The translations under genes were made by a program, and so were the position numbers. Below the pieces are notes generated by a model. The model was given only the letters and a program-made list of their open reading frames with translations, ran no database searches and was not told the origin of the DNA. From NCBI GenBank assembly GCA_019044685.2, contig JAGTXX020000012.1:992001-1056000 (forward strand): a DNA stretch of 64,000 bases, written 5' to 3'. The DNA is from Nannochloris sp. 'desiccata' (lineage: Eukaryota; Chlorophyta; Trebouxiophyceae; Chlorellales; Chlorellaceae). Shown here in pieces: positions 11,301 through 21,777 of the stretch (positions are counted from its first letter, which is position 1; each line of letters opens with the position of its first letter).

Positions 11301-11889
11301 CTACTGCGACAGCTGGATGCTGTAATTGAATCCATTTAAACTGTAAAGTGGCCCATACACCGATTAAGAAAAGCGTGAGAGCACACATGGCCAAGGCCAT
11401 CAAGGAAAGGAGCAGCGGGAAGTCATTGCTATTTAAAAAAAGTGAATTGTAAGCTAATGCCAAGTGAGCTACCACAAGGGTAGCCCATACTGCTGTAAAT
11501 GCGCCTTCTTTGAATCGCATGCCGTCTAGAATATAAGAACCCATGAAACCGACCTGCGGAGAAAAGGGTACGAAAGAGAAAGAGTGATCAGAAGATACAA
11601 GGCGGCAATGGCGGCAGACTGATTTCAGAGTTTATAAGCGAAGCTGTGTTCATCTATTTGCATGTATGTGCTACTTTTAATGGTTTTCCACGTTTTTATT
11701 ACTTACCACAAGCACTGCTGCAACTTGGGATCCACCATAGCTAGCAAGGACGGCGAGACTTGGAAGCAAAGCTGCAGCGACTCGACTATTATGTCCAAAT
11801 GGTCTTGGAGAGAAGCGAACCGCAGGAGGGGGAGGTTCCTGTGGAAACATACGCTCCGAAGATCTCACTGGACTTGGATATGCATACAT
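8344..11889 (-). CDS. NEF1-like multi-span membrane protein
   Basis: Two exons, 11889-11707 and 11553-8344, code 1130 residues. Arabidopsis NO EXINE FORMATION 1 is about 1120 residues, a plastid-associated membrane protein needed for primexine and pollen wall formation. The call rests on the N-terminus: RFSPRPFGHNSRVAAALLP, then after the intron GFMGSYILDGMRFKEGAF, which resemble the NEF1 start (RFSPS-F--N-R-AL-L-P... SYILD-L-FK-GAF). The rest is a chain of about twenty hydrophobic segments with no catalytic motif. The donor (gtaagt) and acceptor (ccgcag) are canonical and in phase 0. The gene is divergent from the CD36 gene. Confidence 0.78.
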
Positions 11890-12201
11890 GTTGCATTCAA
11901 TTATATAAATTTCTTAAGCCAATGCGTTGAGCTGATCATTTCAGTAAGCTGCTTTTTGTTGTTCAATTCTTCTCTGTATTTCGTCCACAATTATCATGAT
12001 TTTCGGAAATGTATTCAAATATCAAATGAATGGCGTTACAGGGCTGCTGAGGCCTTTTGTAAAATATCAATATTTGTAAGTTATTCAAAATTCAAAGTAA
12101 ATGGTCTCAACGCCCGCATTCCCTGGCACATCCCAACAAAAATAATTGCAGCAAATTCCACAGCCTATATGAACAGTGAATAGCTTTCGGAACTTCTGAT
12201 C
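11890..12201. promoter_or_regulatory. Divergent promoter region NEF1-like / CD36-like
   Basis: A 312-base spacer between two start codons facing away from each other, so both promoters must lie here or overlap the genes. It is AT-rich. I could not pick out a convincing TATA element. Confidence 0.4.
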
Positions 12202-14152
12202 ATGCGCACAGGAATTGCCTTTTTAGGGGTGCTTTGTATGGCCCTAGCTGGTGGCCTGCAAGCTGGGCGCCAGTATCTTAGCCCGTATATTGACAAGCAA
12301 ATCCGAGAGGGTATTAGGCAGCAAGTAGTATGGCAACCCGACTCTCCACCGATCGTTCGAGGTAAAATTGTCATGCATCCCTGAATCTTCGTAATGATTT
12401 CTCTTCCCAGTATAAAACTCAACCCTTGTCCTTCTTTCCCGATAACCGTCCAACTTTCGCAGATCGATTCATTGGGTCGGACGCAGATCCTCCTGACTAC
12501 GTCCGTTTTTATCTTTTAAATATTACGAACCTCCCTGACGTCCGCAAGGGCGGCAAACCTATTTTGGTAAGAACAAGTGCTTAATAACCGTTTTCATCTA
12601 TTCATTAATCACAGTCCAATGCTTTCTACAAATATTCTTTAAAAATGTTAGTTCTTACTGAAGAAACCATGAAAATCAATTAAATTTGCAGGAGGAGCTA
12701 GGTCCCTATACTTTTGAAAAATATCACCGTAAAGTAAACGTGTCTTTTTCACCAGACAACTCTACCGTATCGTTCAACGAATTCTTCTCCTTTCATCCAG
12801 TCGTTGAACTTACAAACGGGTCCTTAGAAGACGCAATAACTACCTTAAATGTCCCTCTTTTGGGCGCAATTGAGGTCATCATGGCAAAATCACCGTCCCG
12901 TCTTTCTGGACTCATTCAATATCTCGCTCGCCTGGTGGAAGGGTGGAAAGACCCTCGAGTTCAAGGTCTTTTCACGACTCGTCCTGTCGGTGAGCTTCTT
13001 TTTGGATATAAAGACCCTTTACTTTCTAGGCTCTCCCACGTGGTTTCGGGAATTAATCCCATGGTGGCGCTGGTCAAAAATATGACATCCGAGGAAGAAA
13101 GGAACCCTGACCCAAATCAACGTGATATTGTAGCTACTGGAGTAGACAATATAGACAACGTATGTCAGTTTATAGAGTGGCATGGGTTGTCTCAAGTCGA
13201 TGCATGGCGCCCACCGCATATTGAACCTGTTCAGGGCACCGATGCAACCCAATTTAGGCCCGGCTTGCGTAAAGGAGATGAATTACAAGTCTGGGTGGGT
13301 GATGTATTCCGATATTTTACATTAATTGAAGGATTTGGGCCAGGCGCAGAGTCTCCAAAAGTAGGCAATGTACCTGTACTGCGATTTCGACCAGATCCGA
13401 CGCAAAGAGCCCCCGACCCTCGCTATTATCAATCGGTACCTGGGCTGATGAATATAACAGCTCCTATGGCAGCAAGCATGGGTGGGGTAGGCCCTCCGCT
13501 GTTTTTGTCACTCCCTGGGTATTGCTATGCAGATGACAGCCTAGCAGAAGGGGTAGACGGCATTACATGTGATCACTTAAAACATGATATTCACTTGGAC
13601 GTTGAACCAACGACTGGAATAACCCTAAGTGCTTTAAAGACGTTAATGCTTAATTCTTGGTTTGGGCAGAAATATAAAGCGGTAGATCCACATGTGAAGG
13701 ATACGTTTTTACCGATATTCTGGGCGCATGAATCATCGGAAGCTGCTCCAGCGCAGCTGGCGGGATTTAAAACATTATTGTTTGCTCAAGGCGCTCGGCG
13801 GTTTTTAGATACAAAAGCACAGCCGATAGGGATTGTCCTGGGTATTATAGGAGGGATGTTATTCGTAGCTGGGTTGGTCATAAATGGACCACAGCGTGTG
13901 TGGGAAGAGGGGGACGAAGAGGTGGGAGATGATCATCGTGGTGTAGGTACTGGTGTACCACTGGGTACTGGTGTACCACTGTTGGCGCCAGGAAGTTTGC
14001 CACCGAGCGAGATAGACAGAGCTTTATTAGATGGAAACGAAGCTGACGACTTTTTTGAAAGTTCTAGCATTGACGATGGTGGTACTGGAATGCTTCAGTC
14101 GAGGATGACAGATAGGGACGAAACGTTGGCTGACGTACAGGAAGACCCATAG
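12202..14152 (+). CDS. CD36/LIMP-2-family scavenger receptor-like protein
   Basis: Exons 12202-12361, 12463-12566 and 12692-14152 code 574 residues. The topology is that of CD36: an N-terminal span (about residues 4-22), a large lumenal or extracellular domain with many N-glycosylation sequons, a C-terminal span (GIVLGIIGGMLFVAGLVI) and here a long acidic tail of about 88 residues. Family marks include VRFYLLNITNLPDV, ELGPYTF and DNSTVSFNEF, matching the CD36 order (W/YLFNVTN, GPY, NTVSF). CD36 proteins bind lipids, lipoproteins or lysosomal hydrolases. The tail contains DRALL, a DxxLL-type sorting signal, which would suit an endosomal or lysosomal location. The closer acceptor at 12410 would break the frame; the one at 12462 restores it. 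Confidence 0.85.
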
Positions 14153-14620
14153 GAGTGGCGTCTCCTTTTTTCAAAAATATAAAGACCTTTATGATTAATT
14201 ATGTGTTTAGTAATTGATGAAAAATACAATAAATAAATGATCTGTCATCGGTGTAAATTTGTAATTGTCTGACTTTTCTAACGTCGTCTTAAAAAACTAG
14301 GAGCAAGAAGGAACTAAAAGCTGGGAAATTAAATGGAAAGCGGTGGACGTTAGGAAAGAAGACAGAAAATTTTAAACCCTAAACCCCTGCATCGAACATC
14401 ACAAATAAGCTTCAAACCTTGGCTAGTAAATTTTTGGCTTTTCGTTACAACTAAATTGTATTAGGTTCAGAAAAGGAGTTTGGAGTTCACATTTCATTGA
14501 TCTCGCATTAGATCGGTCTCGCGAGGTGTGTTTTATATACACCGAAACCTCCGACGGAGCATATATTTTATCGCATTGGAGCTCTTATATCTCCAAAGGT
14601 TGAGACTTAGCCCCTCAATC
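14153..14620. other. Spacer with telo-box
   Basis: 3' UTR of the CD36 gene and promoter of the next secreted protein. No gene seen; contains the telo-box listed separately. Confidence 0.4.
14374..14387 (+). promoter_or_regulatory. Telo-box-like motif
   Basis: Reads aaaccctaaacccc, matching the plant interstitial telomere motif AAACCCTAA found in many plant promoters. It lies about 235 bases before the next start codon. Confidence 0.4.
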
Positions 14621-15421
14621 ATGCGTACTTTACATTATTTTATCCTCGTCATCTCTTTGGCGGCAAGTATCAATCCTCGCACCTTTGCCGCAGCTGCAGC
14701 AGTTCAGAAATGCGATGTAAATTCTCTTCCATCAACTGCTGAACAACTCCAAGACCCTGGCCAAGAGCCCACTGCGTTTTTATTCGCTAAGGGTGTACGG
14801 GTGTTCAACTGCTCAACTGGGACGCCAAGCATCACATCTGGAGGTCTCGTAAATGTAACTGATGGTGGTCTTATGGGTTCCGCTGGCGCAGAATCCAACT
14901 GGACTGGTGTAGGCTACTACCCAGATTCTGACGGAAACGGTACTTTTGCCTTGACTGAGATTGACTCTGAAACTGGCGCCCCCATCGGTACAGAGTTTTT
15001 TATTACTTTAGATTATAGCACAGTACAATTTGTACCTGCGCCAGATGGAAAGTCTTTAGATTGGGCACTGTGGAAGAATATATTCACAGTACCTAGAACT
15101 CTTCAAGAAGAGCTGGGGATTGGCTGGGGGTCGCGGGTGGATACAATAGGTGGTGAAGAACCAAACGACTGTTCTAATATTTTTGCAAATAACAGTGTGG
15201 TGGTCGAATACACTGCGATGTATTATTTTTACCCATGCCCTAGCATTACCAGTAGCAATGACAGTAGTCTGGATTCTACGATTGTTTCTCCTCCACCAGA
15301 ACAAGCGGTGCAGGAGATGAGTGCGGCAAGCATAACTTTAGCAGCGGCGCCTATGCTTCTTTCTGTGGTGCTCTCGGTCGCTTTTGTCGCGGCAGATTTC
15401 AAAACTAGAGATTTATTTTAA
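14621..15421 (+). CDS. Secreted, possibly GPI-anchored protein, distantly DUF3455-like
   Basis: The frame opens at 14528, but I start at the internal ATG that begins a clean signal peptide (MRTLHYFILVISLAASINP), giving 266 residues. The mature part has an AKGVRVFNC segment near the start and VVVEYTAMYYFYPC near the end, with N-glycosylation sites between. GV-(I/V)-(Y/F)-C followed at the end by a Y-A-Y-F strand recalls DUF3455, a family of unknown function in fungi, bacteria and algae; the match is weak. The last 25 residues are hydrophobic and end in a short polar tail, which could be a GPI-attachment signal or a membrane span. Confidence 0.65.
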   Translation: MRTLHYFILVISLAASINPRTFAAAAAVQKCDVNSLPSTAEQLQDPGQEPTAFLFAKGVRVFNCSTGTPSITSGGLVNVTDGGLMGSAGAESNWTGVGYYPDSDGNGTFALTEIDSETGAPIGTEFFITLDYSTVQFVPAPDGKSLDWALWKNIFTVPRTLQEELGIGWGSRVDTIGGEEPNDCSNIFANNSVVVEYTAMYYFYPCPSITSSNDSSLDSTIVSPPPEQAVQEMSAASITLAAAPMLLSVVLSVAFVAADFKTRDLF

Positions 15422-15771
15422 TGAGGCGTCACCTGTCGTACTATCATTTCATGCAATTTAAAAAGATTTACATAGATAACTAGTAGATATTTGTAAGATA
15501 CGACGTCTCTCTTATTATCTGCCCCAAAGAAGCTCCCTTAGAAGCCTAAGAGGAGGCTAAGAGGAGGTCTGTAGGGCAGCACGAGAATGAATGAACAAGA
15601 ACGTACTGAGTCACTTTTTATTATTAAGTTATATTGATGGTAAGAAGGGACCACCAATCAACTGTAATTAGAAAACAAAAGCACAAAACGCATGAAATTG
15701 CTTTGATTGTATAATAATATAGAGTTGGAAATAGTGGTCTCAAGCTGAAGCACACACACACACACTCTCTC
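15422..15771. other. Convergent 3' spacer
   Basis: Between the 3' ends of two secreted-protein genes. It contains purine-rich short repeats (aagcctaagaggaggctaag near 15543-15562) but no gene. Confidence 0.4.
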
Positions 15772-15772
15772 T
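15751..15772. repeat. CA/CT microsatellite
   Basis: A (CA)7 run followed by CT repeats, ending at the stop codon of the jacalin-like gene. Confidence 0.85.
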
Positions 15773-17439
15773 TACGCTTTCCCTTTGATTTTCTGGATGA
15801 AACCCTTTTCTTTTACACGGTATTTCAACTTTTTACCCTTGGGAATGATAGATGTAGGCTTCAACTTCCATAAATATGTGTTGTGCGAATATAAATTCTT
15901 CTTGGTCACACCCATCTTGGCTAAGCGACTCTCAACATACCTCAGCTGGTTTGGCTTGGGATTTTTGTACACAGCACTAAAGTTTAAATCCACAGCTTTG
16001 AATTTACCATTAGGAGAGTAGCCTTGCAAGCTACGGCGGCGCTTGGCAGAATTACAATAATTACTAACGTTGTCAATCTGAGAGCCATTCGCAGGGGGAG
16101 GACTGGTCGTGAGCACAAGAGTAATAGAAGGATCGGAAGAGGATCCGTACCAAGGGCTTGTAGTGTTATAGCTTGCAGTAGTGCTAGTTTTGAAAGTCAC
16201 GGTGTTAGCCAACGAGGTTTGTGCAGGGTTGGTCGAAGAGATTACGCCCTGACCTTGATAAACATTCCAGGTACAATAATACCCAGGAGGGCAGCACAGA
16301 TTATACGTTGCAGTAAATGTAGAGGTTGTATCTGCGGTCGTTGATTTGACGGTTGCACTTGACTTGGTGAATTGAAATTGCTCACTTGCAGAAGCATCAA
16401 CATTTGTCGTTGTGACGGGGGTTGTCGCAGCGTAGCTGTAGGAGGCAGCAACAGTGGTCGTACTGGCCAAAGTGGCGGTTGAAGCCTTGGTAACGGTAGA
16501 TGAATATCCAGTTGATTGTGTGTATGATAGAACCCCGGTCGCTTCGATGTTCGATCCAGTGGCATCGATAGGTTGATTGCCAATAAGCTGATTTTGTGGA
16601 CTGTTGGGGTAACTGGTGAAGGAATTTGTACTTTGGGCGACACTGCTGATACTTTGCAGCATAATTAAACCAAGCTGGTAGACAGTTGAGCTGGAAGCAT
16701 AACCAAAGAAACCACCAACGATACCACTTGCAACATCTGTGGTGGCAGCGTTGTTGCCGCCGCAGGAAGGGTTTCCTAAATTGACAGATTGCCCCTGACT
16801 GGTTTTTATCGCAAAGTTGCAAAGAACACCGCTATTCCCTTGCATTTGGATTGAAGTGATAATTTCGCCGTCTACAGTGTCAAAAAAGAGGGATGATGAG
16901 GTATAGCTCCCACAATTACCACCGTTGGTAAGGACCCCTATGGACTGAGAGGTGCCATCCGTCCATGTTATCTTGAAGCCTTTGACGGTGGAGCCACTAA
17001 CGCAAGTTTGCATTACTGAAGGGGTCGCACCATTACTGGTGAATTGGGAGTAGTAGGAATATTGACTCCCGCCACCAGGAGAGCCAGCCTTGACCTACAA
17101 GTAGAGGAACAGACCAGGGAGGAGATAAATTGGCTGCGGTAGTTTTGAGGAGGGTACTGCAGTGGGTGGGAGTTAAATAAAAAGAGAAGGATCACCTGGG
17201 TACCGCCGCCAGGAAGATAGTACGTATCCCCATCATAGGTCAAAAACTCATATGTCTCAGCATAGTAGCCTGCAAAGGAATGGAATATAAATAATAATTC
17301 ATCTGGCGCGCGAGTTACCTTTTCATCTCACCTTTGTGACTGATGGAGAACCCTGAACCCTAGACATACCATGAACCGAAGGAGAAATACAAATCAATGC
17401 AGCAATGGCAGTAAGGAGGATCAAATTAACCCGTTGCAT
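15772..17439 (-). CDS. Secreted protein with jacalin-like lectin and aerolysin-like (ETX/MTX2-type) regions
   Basis: Exons 17439-17370, 17269-17196 and 17094-15772 code 488 residues. A signal peptide (1-23) precedes a jacalin-like beta-prism region (about 25-190), with repeated strand-turn patterns and the ivGf-G-s-----lG hallmark as IVGGFFGYASSSTVYQLG near 172-189. Residues about 230-370 are a long, low-complexity alternation of Ser/Thr with small hydrophobics, interrupted by a Cys-Cys-Pro segment near 315. That pattern is typical of the aerolysin/ETX-MTX2 beta-pore fold and often follows lectin domains. A basic tail (399-488, starting KRRRSL) matches nothing I know. If correct, the protein would bind glycans outside the cell and might form pores in defence, but only the lectin part is reasonably supported. 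In exon 1 the gtatgt donor, not the later gtgaga, keeps frame. Confidence 0.6.
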
Positions 17440-17775
17440 CTTGGGTTGGAGCCAACTTAGCGCTGCAAGTGGCAGAGGTTGCTCTAATTTGAATTCAACA
17501 ACTCAAAACTATTCCGCTGCAAAGAATTCCACAAAACTGGCAGATTATAGACTAATTATTATGCACTAGTTGGAAATTCTAGCTACAATATATCCGCGGA
17601 TCAAGCCGCTGGCAAGCTAGCTTCTGGTCACCACCGGTTAGATGTGATCACAATCGAATTACGTGACATTTAGTAGTTTAGAAAGACTATCTTTAATTCC
17701 TCTTCCGTGTGACACCCTTGTTATTTAAAACCTTATAAATCTTAAGGTTGTCTGTGAAAGTGTTCTAAACAAACC
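17440..17775. promoter_or_regulatory. Divergent promoter region of two secreted-protein genes
   Basis: A 336-base spacer between start codons pointing away from each other. It includes an rc-like pair of gctagc/agctag words near 17579-17622. Confidence 0.4.
17732..17740 (+). promoter_or_regulatory. TATA-like element
   Basis: Reads cttataaat, about 35 bases upstream of the next start codon. Confidence 0.35.
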
Positions 17776-18731
17776 ATGCGCGTTCAATTTTTGCTTGTCT
17801 TGGCCTTTGCCATCTTTGCCGCTTCTGTGCAGGCAGCTTCGCCGCGTGCCATACCCCCAGCGCCCACCTCCCTCGTATGTGGTTCCTCCACTGCATCCTC
17901 CTTCGGTGACACCATTACCAACTCCATAAATGATGCCCTGCTCCCCAATGCCACCAACACTATTACCAATTCAAAGAACCAACCTTACTGGTCGTTCACC
18001 GTCCCTCACTACTGCTGGAGCGATGTAATTGGCTTTGGACAAAGTGTAAGTTATTCTCCGAATGCTAAGCCTGTTGCTTGGCCGAACTGTGGCTAATTTC
18101 CAGGGCCCATCGAGCTAGATCGCTTACTCTGCCCTAACTATTTCCGTTGCTTTTTTCGCAGGGCTGCGTCGGGGGCAAAACCTACGATGCTAGCACTGGA
18201 ACACAAACCACAATAAATGGAGCTTTCAATTTGAAGGTCAACGTCAGCCTTGCTCAAACTTCATGCACTGCCTCCCAAGGCGCTGCTGGCACCTGGAGTG
18301 CAACTGCCACTTGGCCCAAAATTACTTTTAATGCTGTGGCGGATATCTATCCCGTCACTGGTGGAGACATCGGTGTGGAGATTGTTATGACTGTGACCAA
18401 TATGGTTGTAAAGGCTCAAGGTACATATAGCTACACGGTCAACGGGAGCACCAACCAGTTGTGTGTAACAAGCCTGGATGCCACTCAGTCATCCATCACT
18501 GTCGCCGATGTAAGTGTAAGCGCTGGTCTTAACGGTGCTGCCTTAACCAGCCTTCCCAACGTTGCTGATAAGATCGAGTCACAGATCGCCAAGAAAGGTA
18601 GCTCTGGCTCCCTTAAAAACACGTTGAACAAAGCTTTATCTAAGAGGGTTGGAAAGTGCAAGACTGTTGGCACCGCCTTCCCCCCTCGTTCTCCTGCTGC
18701 GCCCAGGCCTCCTCGCGCTGGCGGTCGCTAA
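17776..18731 (+). CDS. Secreted protein of unknown family
   Basis: Exons 17776-18045 and 18162-18731 code 279 residues. The donor gtaagt and the pyrimidine-rich acceptor ttttttcgcag join in phase 0. A classic signal peptide (MRVQFLLVLAFAIFAASVQA) leads into a Ser/Thr/Asn-rich body with at least six cysteines (such as LVCGSS, YCWSD, GCVGG, TSCTA, LCVTS, KCKTV). Long alternating beta-strand patterns are followed by a helical stretch near LPNVADKIESQIAKK. The end is a short Pro/Arg/Ala tail. Overall shape recalls extracellular lipid-binding beta proteins, but I see no diagnostic motif and name no family. Confidence 0.75.
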
Positions 18732-19296
18732 TTGCTGTAACAGGGGACAGCCGCTCAAAAATGATTTTTTTGCGCCGCCCCGACATCAAATCGACCTTTA
18801 GCTGCTAACAGGTGAAGTAATTGCAAAATAAGGTATAATACACGTGATTGCGCATATCAAGTTAAATTGTTGACCATCATCTCCTTCTAATTCCTCAACA
18901 TGCTTTGCCTTGCATCACATTTTTGATACCGCTGTTTTCTTCCATTTCTTGCCATGTAATGGAAACAATTATTATAAATTTTGACGAACAACAACTGCAA
19001 AACTGCGATAGGGATGCTTTTATAACTCTTTAATAAAAGCAAGAAGATAAGGCCAAGCGGTGCCAATGGTTTCTTAACGTTGAGCAAACACCTGCGGCGG
19101 CGGCAGCGGAGGGGGGACCCCGGCTGGAGGCTTTAGGCAGCGGAAATAAATCAAGCAAACATGGATGTGCAGCCACTAAGCGAATATTCAAATTATTTAT
19201 ATGCTTTTTTGTAGTCGTTAGTTTATGTCAACAGCAGACAAAGGTCCTGAATTTTCTCTTTGATGGTTTTAAATTTCTAAACATTTAAATCAAAAA
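18732..19296. other. Spacer
   Basis: 3' UTR of the secreted-protein gene and promoter of the CstF77 gene. It holds a GC-rich patch (ctgcggcggcggcagcgg, near 19091-19108) in otherwise AT-rich sequence. No gene seen. Confidence 0.4.
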
Positions 19297-21777
19297 ATGG
19301 GCAACCCAGAGAAAATTCAAGCTCTCAAGGATCGAGTAGCATCTGATCCTTTTGATAATGCTGGATGGGAGCACTTACTGGGAGAAATCAGCAGGGGTCG
19401 CAAGAGCGATGAGCAGGCTGCCCAGCTGCGCGAAGTCTATGAAGATTTGCTGTCCAAGTTCCCCACAGCGGTATGTTGTTTTATCATTTTGGGCATCTGC
19501 AACTTTATTCGACCAACATTCAATGTAAAAATGGCATCAGATACGATGATACCGCATTTAGGTATCTGCCACCGCTTCTCCAAACATTGTCCCCGCTCTT
19601 ATGTTATTTATAGTAACAATTTGAATCTCTCTTTGCAGGCTTCTTACTGGAGGGAATATTGTAAATTAGAAATAGAATCAGGCAGCCCAGAAACAGTTAA
19701 AACACTCTTCAGTAGATGCTTGCTTACTTGCCTTGATGTTGACCTTTGGCGTACATACCTTCGTTTTATCCGCAGATTAAACGATCCTGTTGGTGCTGAA
19801 GGTCTAGCAGAAGTCCGGCAATCCTATGAGTTTGCACTTGACCATATCGGTCAAGATGCCCGTTCTGGACCAGTATGGCAAGACTATATTCAGTTTTTAG
19901 CGGCGCCCAAACCAGGGACGTCTGAACACGATGCATTATATGGTGCTGCCCCTGAAGGCCAAGAAGACTCTCAACGCACAGCTGCATTACGTCGTGCTTA
20001 TCATCGTGCATTACTGGTACCCAATGCAGCTTTAGATCCGCTTTGGACAGGGTACGAACGGTTTGAAAATGGTACAGGGAATAAACAATTAGCAAAAAGG
20101 TCGTTGGATGAATGGAGACCTCGTTTTCAAGCAGCCCGCAGTCTTGTAAAAGATCGCACTGCGAAATTAGAACCATTAGATCTACGTGCGCTTCCCCTAC
20201 CTCCAGGTCGTGGAGGTGCTCGTAGAGCACAGCAGGCAGCAGGGTGGCGAAAATATGTGGAGTGGGAAAGGTCGAATCTTCAAGAATTAGACCCTGTTTC
20301 GTACCAAGCACGTGTTATATTGGCATATGAACAAGCTCTAGCTATCTTGTTGCTTTATCCCGACGTCTGGCTGGATTTTGCGTGCTGGCACTCTATTGGC
20401 GGTGGTGCAGGGCCTGCCGCTGCTAAGGAGGTCCTCCACCGTGGACGGAAAGTGCTCCCTGCTGCAATTTCTTTGCATTTTGCTGCAGCAGAAGCTGAGG
20501 AAGCTGCTGGAGCGATGGATAAAGCGAAAGAAGTCTATGAAGAAATCTTAGAAAGCCTTCCCGCTAGTGGAACTCCAGCCAATAAAAAGCAACCAACAGA
20601 GGCAGATGGAGGTGACAATGATGCAGACAACAACCAACAAGAAGGGGGGAAAGAGGCAACTGCTGCCCCGCTACTCGGACCTAAATCAGCTACGCTTGTC
20701 TGGATTCAGTACATGCGTTTCGCTCGTCGTTCCAACGGCATGATGGCTGCTAGAAAACTATTCCTCCGAGCTAGGAAATACCCCGCCTTGTGCTGGGAGG
20801 CCTTTGCTGCATCTGCCGCGATGGAGTGGGCAACTGAAGGCAAAGACCAAATTCCACGTAATATCTTTGAATTGGGATTAAAAACCCATTTATCAGAACC
20901 AGAATACGTACTAACCTACGCGGGCTTTCTTCAAGACCTTGGAGACACTGCCAACGCCCGTTCATTGTTTGAACGAGCACTGACAGCAACTCCTGTAGAA
21001 GCAGTAAGTCCCCTATTCGACGCGTATTTACAACTTGAAGCTGCATCCGGGTCATTATCGGCTGTATCAACGCTGGAACAACGGAGAAGAGATGTCTTGG
21101 GTGCTTCTGTAGTGAACAATGCATTAGATGCCGCTCATGTTGCTCGGTTGAAATATAATTACATGGGCTTATCATCTGGCTTAGAAATTGGATTAGCACA
21201 AGCTGGAGTATCACCTGCAATCTCATTCTTACCTCGAGGTTCAGGTCCTGCTACTATTGCAACAGGTGCTGAAATGGATGGGGGTGGTGATGGCAATGAT
21301 GGTGATGACCACCGCCGGTCAAATCGTCGGAGAGGAAGATCACGTAGCCGGAGTAGAAGTCCTCCATCTGGTAGAAAAGGCGATTCTGAACAGCCTATAC
21401 GCCATTTCCCACGAGAACTTGGTCAGTTGGTGAATCAAGTTCGAGGACCGCCGGACGGCCCCGTGCCTGATAACGAAAAAATAATCGATGTAATTATGCG
21501 GATGGATTTCTCACCTGAAGGGATTGAAGCGCATGAATCTGCTGCTGCGCGGGAGAGAAAAAGGCAACGGCGCAATGCTCAAGGACCTCCTGGCGGCAGC
21601 GGCGGAGATGGTGGAGGTGCTGGTGGCTTTAGTGCTGGGGGTAAAAGAAAGGCTGAACATGGGTTGCAGCCTGCTCCCATGGTTGATAGTGAGAGTGGAG
21701 AGAGTAGTGATGACGATGATGATGGAGGAGGTGCTGGTTTAGATGTCTATAGAAGGAGGATGCGCTCTAGAGTGTAG
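19297..21777 (+). CDS. CSTF77: CstF77/RNA14-type mRNA cleavage-stimulation factor subunit
   Basis: Exons 19297-19470 and 19639-21777 code 770 residues. CstF77 is the scaffold of the cleavage stimulation factor in pre-mRNA 3'-end processing. HAT repeats run from residue 1 to about 550: WEHLLGEI, then after the junction ASYWREYCKLEIESGSPETV, LWRTYLRFIRR, AGWRKYVEWERSNLQ. They are followed by the Suf-type region (LVWIQYMRFARRSNGM, ARKLFLRARK), an RS-rich patch and a conserved C-terminal helix (IIDVIMRMDFSPEGIEAHE) of the type that binds partner proteins. The 168-nt intron has a gtatgt donor and tttgcag acceptor. It is a multiple of three and lacks stops, so the frame reads through it; I exclude it because HAT helix similarity resumes exactly at the acceptor. 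Confidence 0.9.
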   Translation: MGNPEKIQALKDRVASDPFDNAGWEHLLGEISRGRKSDEQAAQLREVYEDLLSKFPTAVCCFIILGICNFIRPTFNVKMASDTMIPHLGICHRFSKHCPRSYVIYSNNLNLSLQASYWREYCKLEIESGSPETVKTLFSRCLLTCLDVDLWRTYLRFIRRLNDPVGAEGLAEVRQSYEFALDHIGQDARSGPVWQDYIQFLAAPKPGTSEHDALYGAAPEGQEDSQRTAALRRAYHRALLVPNAALDPLWTGYERFENGTGNKQLAKRSLDEWRPRFQAARSLVKDRTAKLEPLDLRALPLPPGRGGARRAQQAAGWRKYVEWERSNLQELDPVSYQARVILAYEQALAILLLYPDVWLDFACWHSIGGGAGPAAAKEVLHRGRKVLPAAISLHFAAAEAEEAAGAMDKAKEVYEEILESLPASGTPANKKQPTEADGGDNDADNNQQEGGKEATAAPLLGPKSATLVWIQYMRFARRSNGMMAARKLFLRARKYPALCWEAFAASAAMEWATEGKDQIPRNIFELGLKTHLSEPEYVLTYAGFLQDLGDTANARSLFERALTATPVEAVSPLFDAYLQLEAASGSLSAVSTLEQRRRDVLGASVVNNALDAAHVARLKYNYMGLSSGLEIGLAQAGVSPAISFLPRGSGPATIATGAEMDGGGDGNDGDDHRRSNRRRGRSRSRSRSPPSGRKGDSEQPIRHFPRELGQLVNQVRGPPDGPVPDNEKIIDVIMRMDFSPEGIEAHESAAARERKRQRRNAQGPPGGSGGDGGGAGGFSAGGKRKAEHGLQPAPMVDSESGESSDDDDDGGGAGLDVYRRRMRSRV

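Noticed and set aside
12411..12462. Exon beginning at the first AG (12410) in the CD36 gene
   Set aside because: It breaks frame with exon 1; the AG at 12462 gives a continuous CD36 frame.
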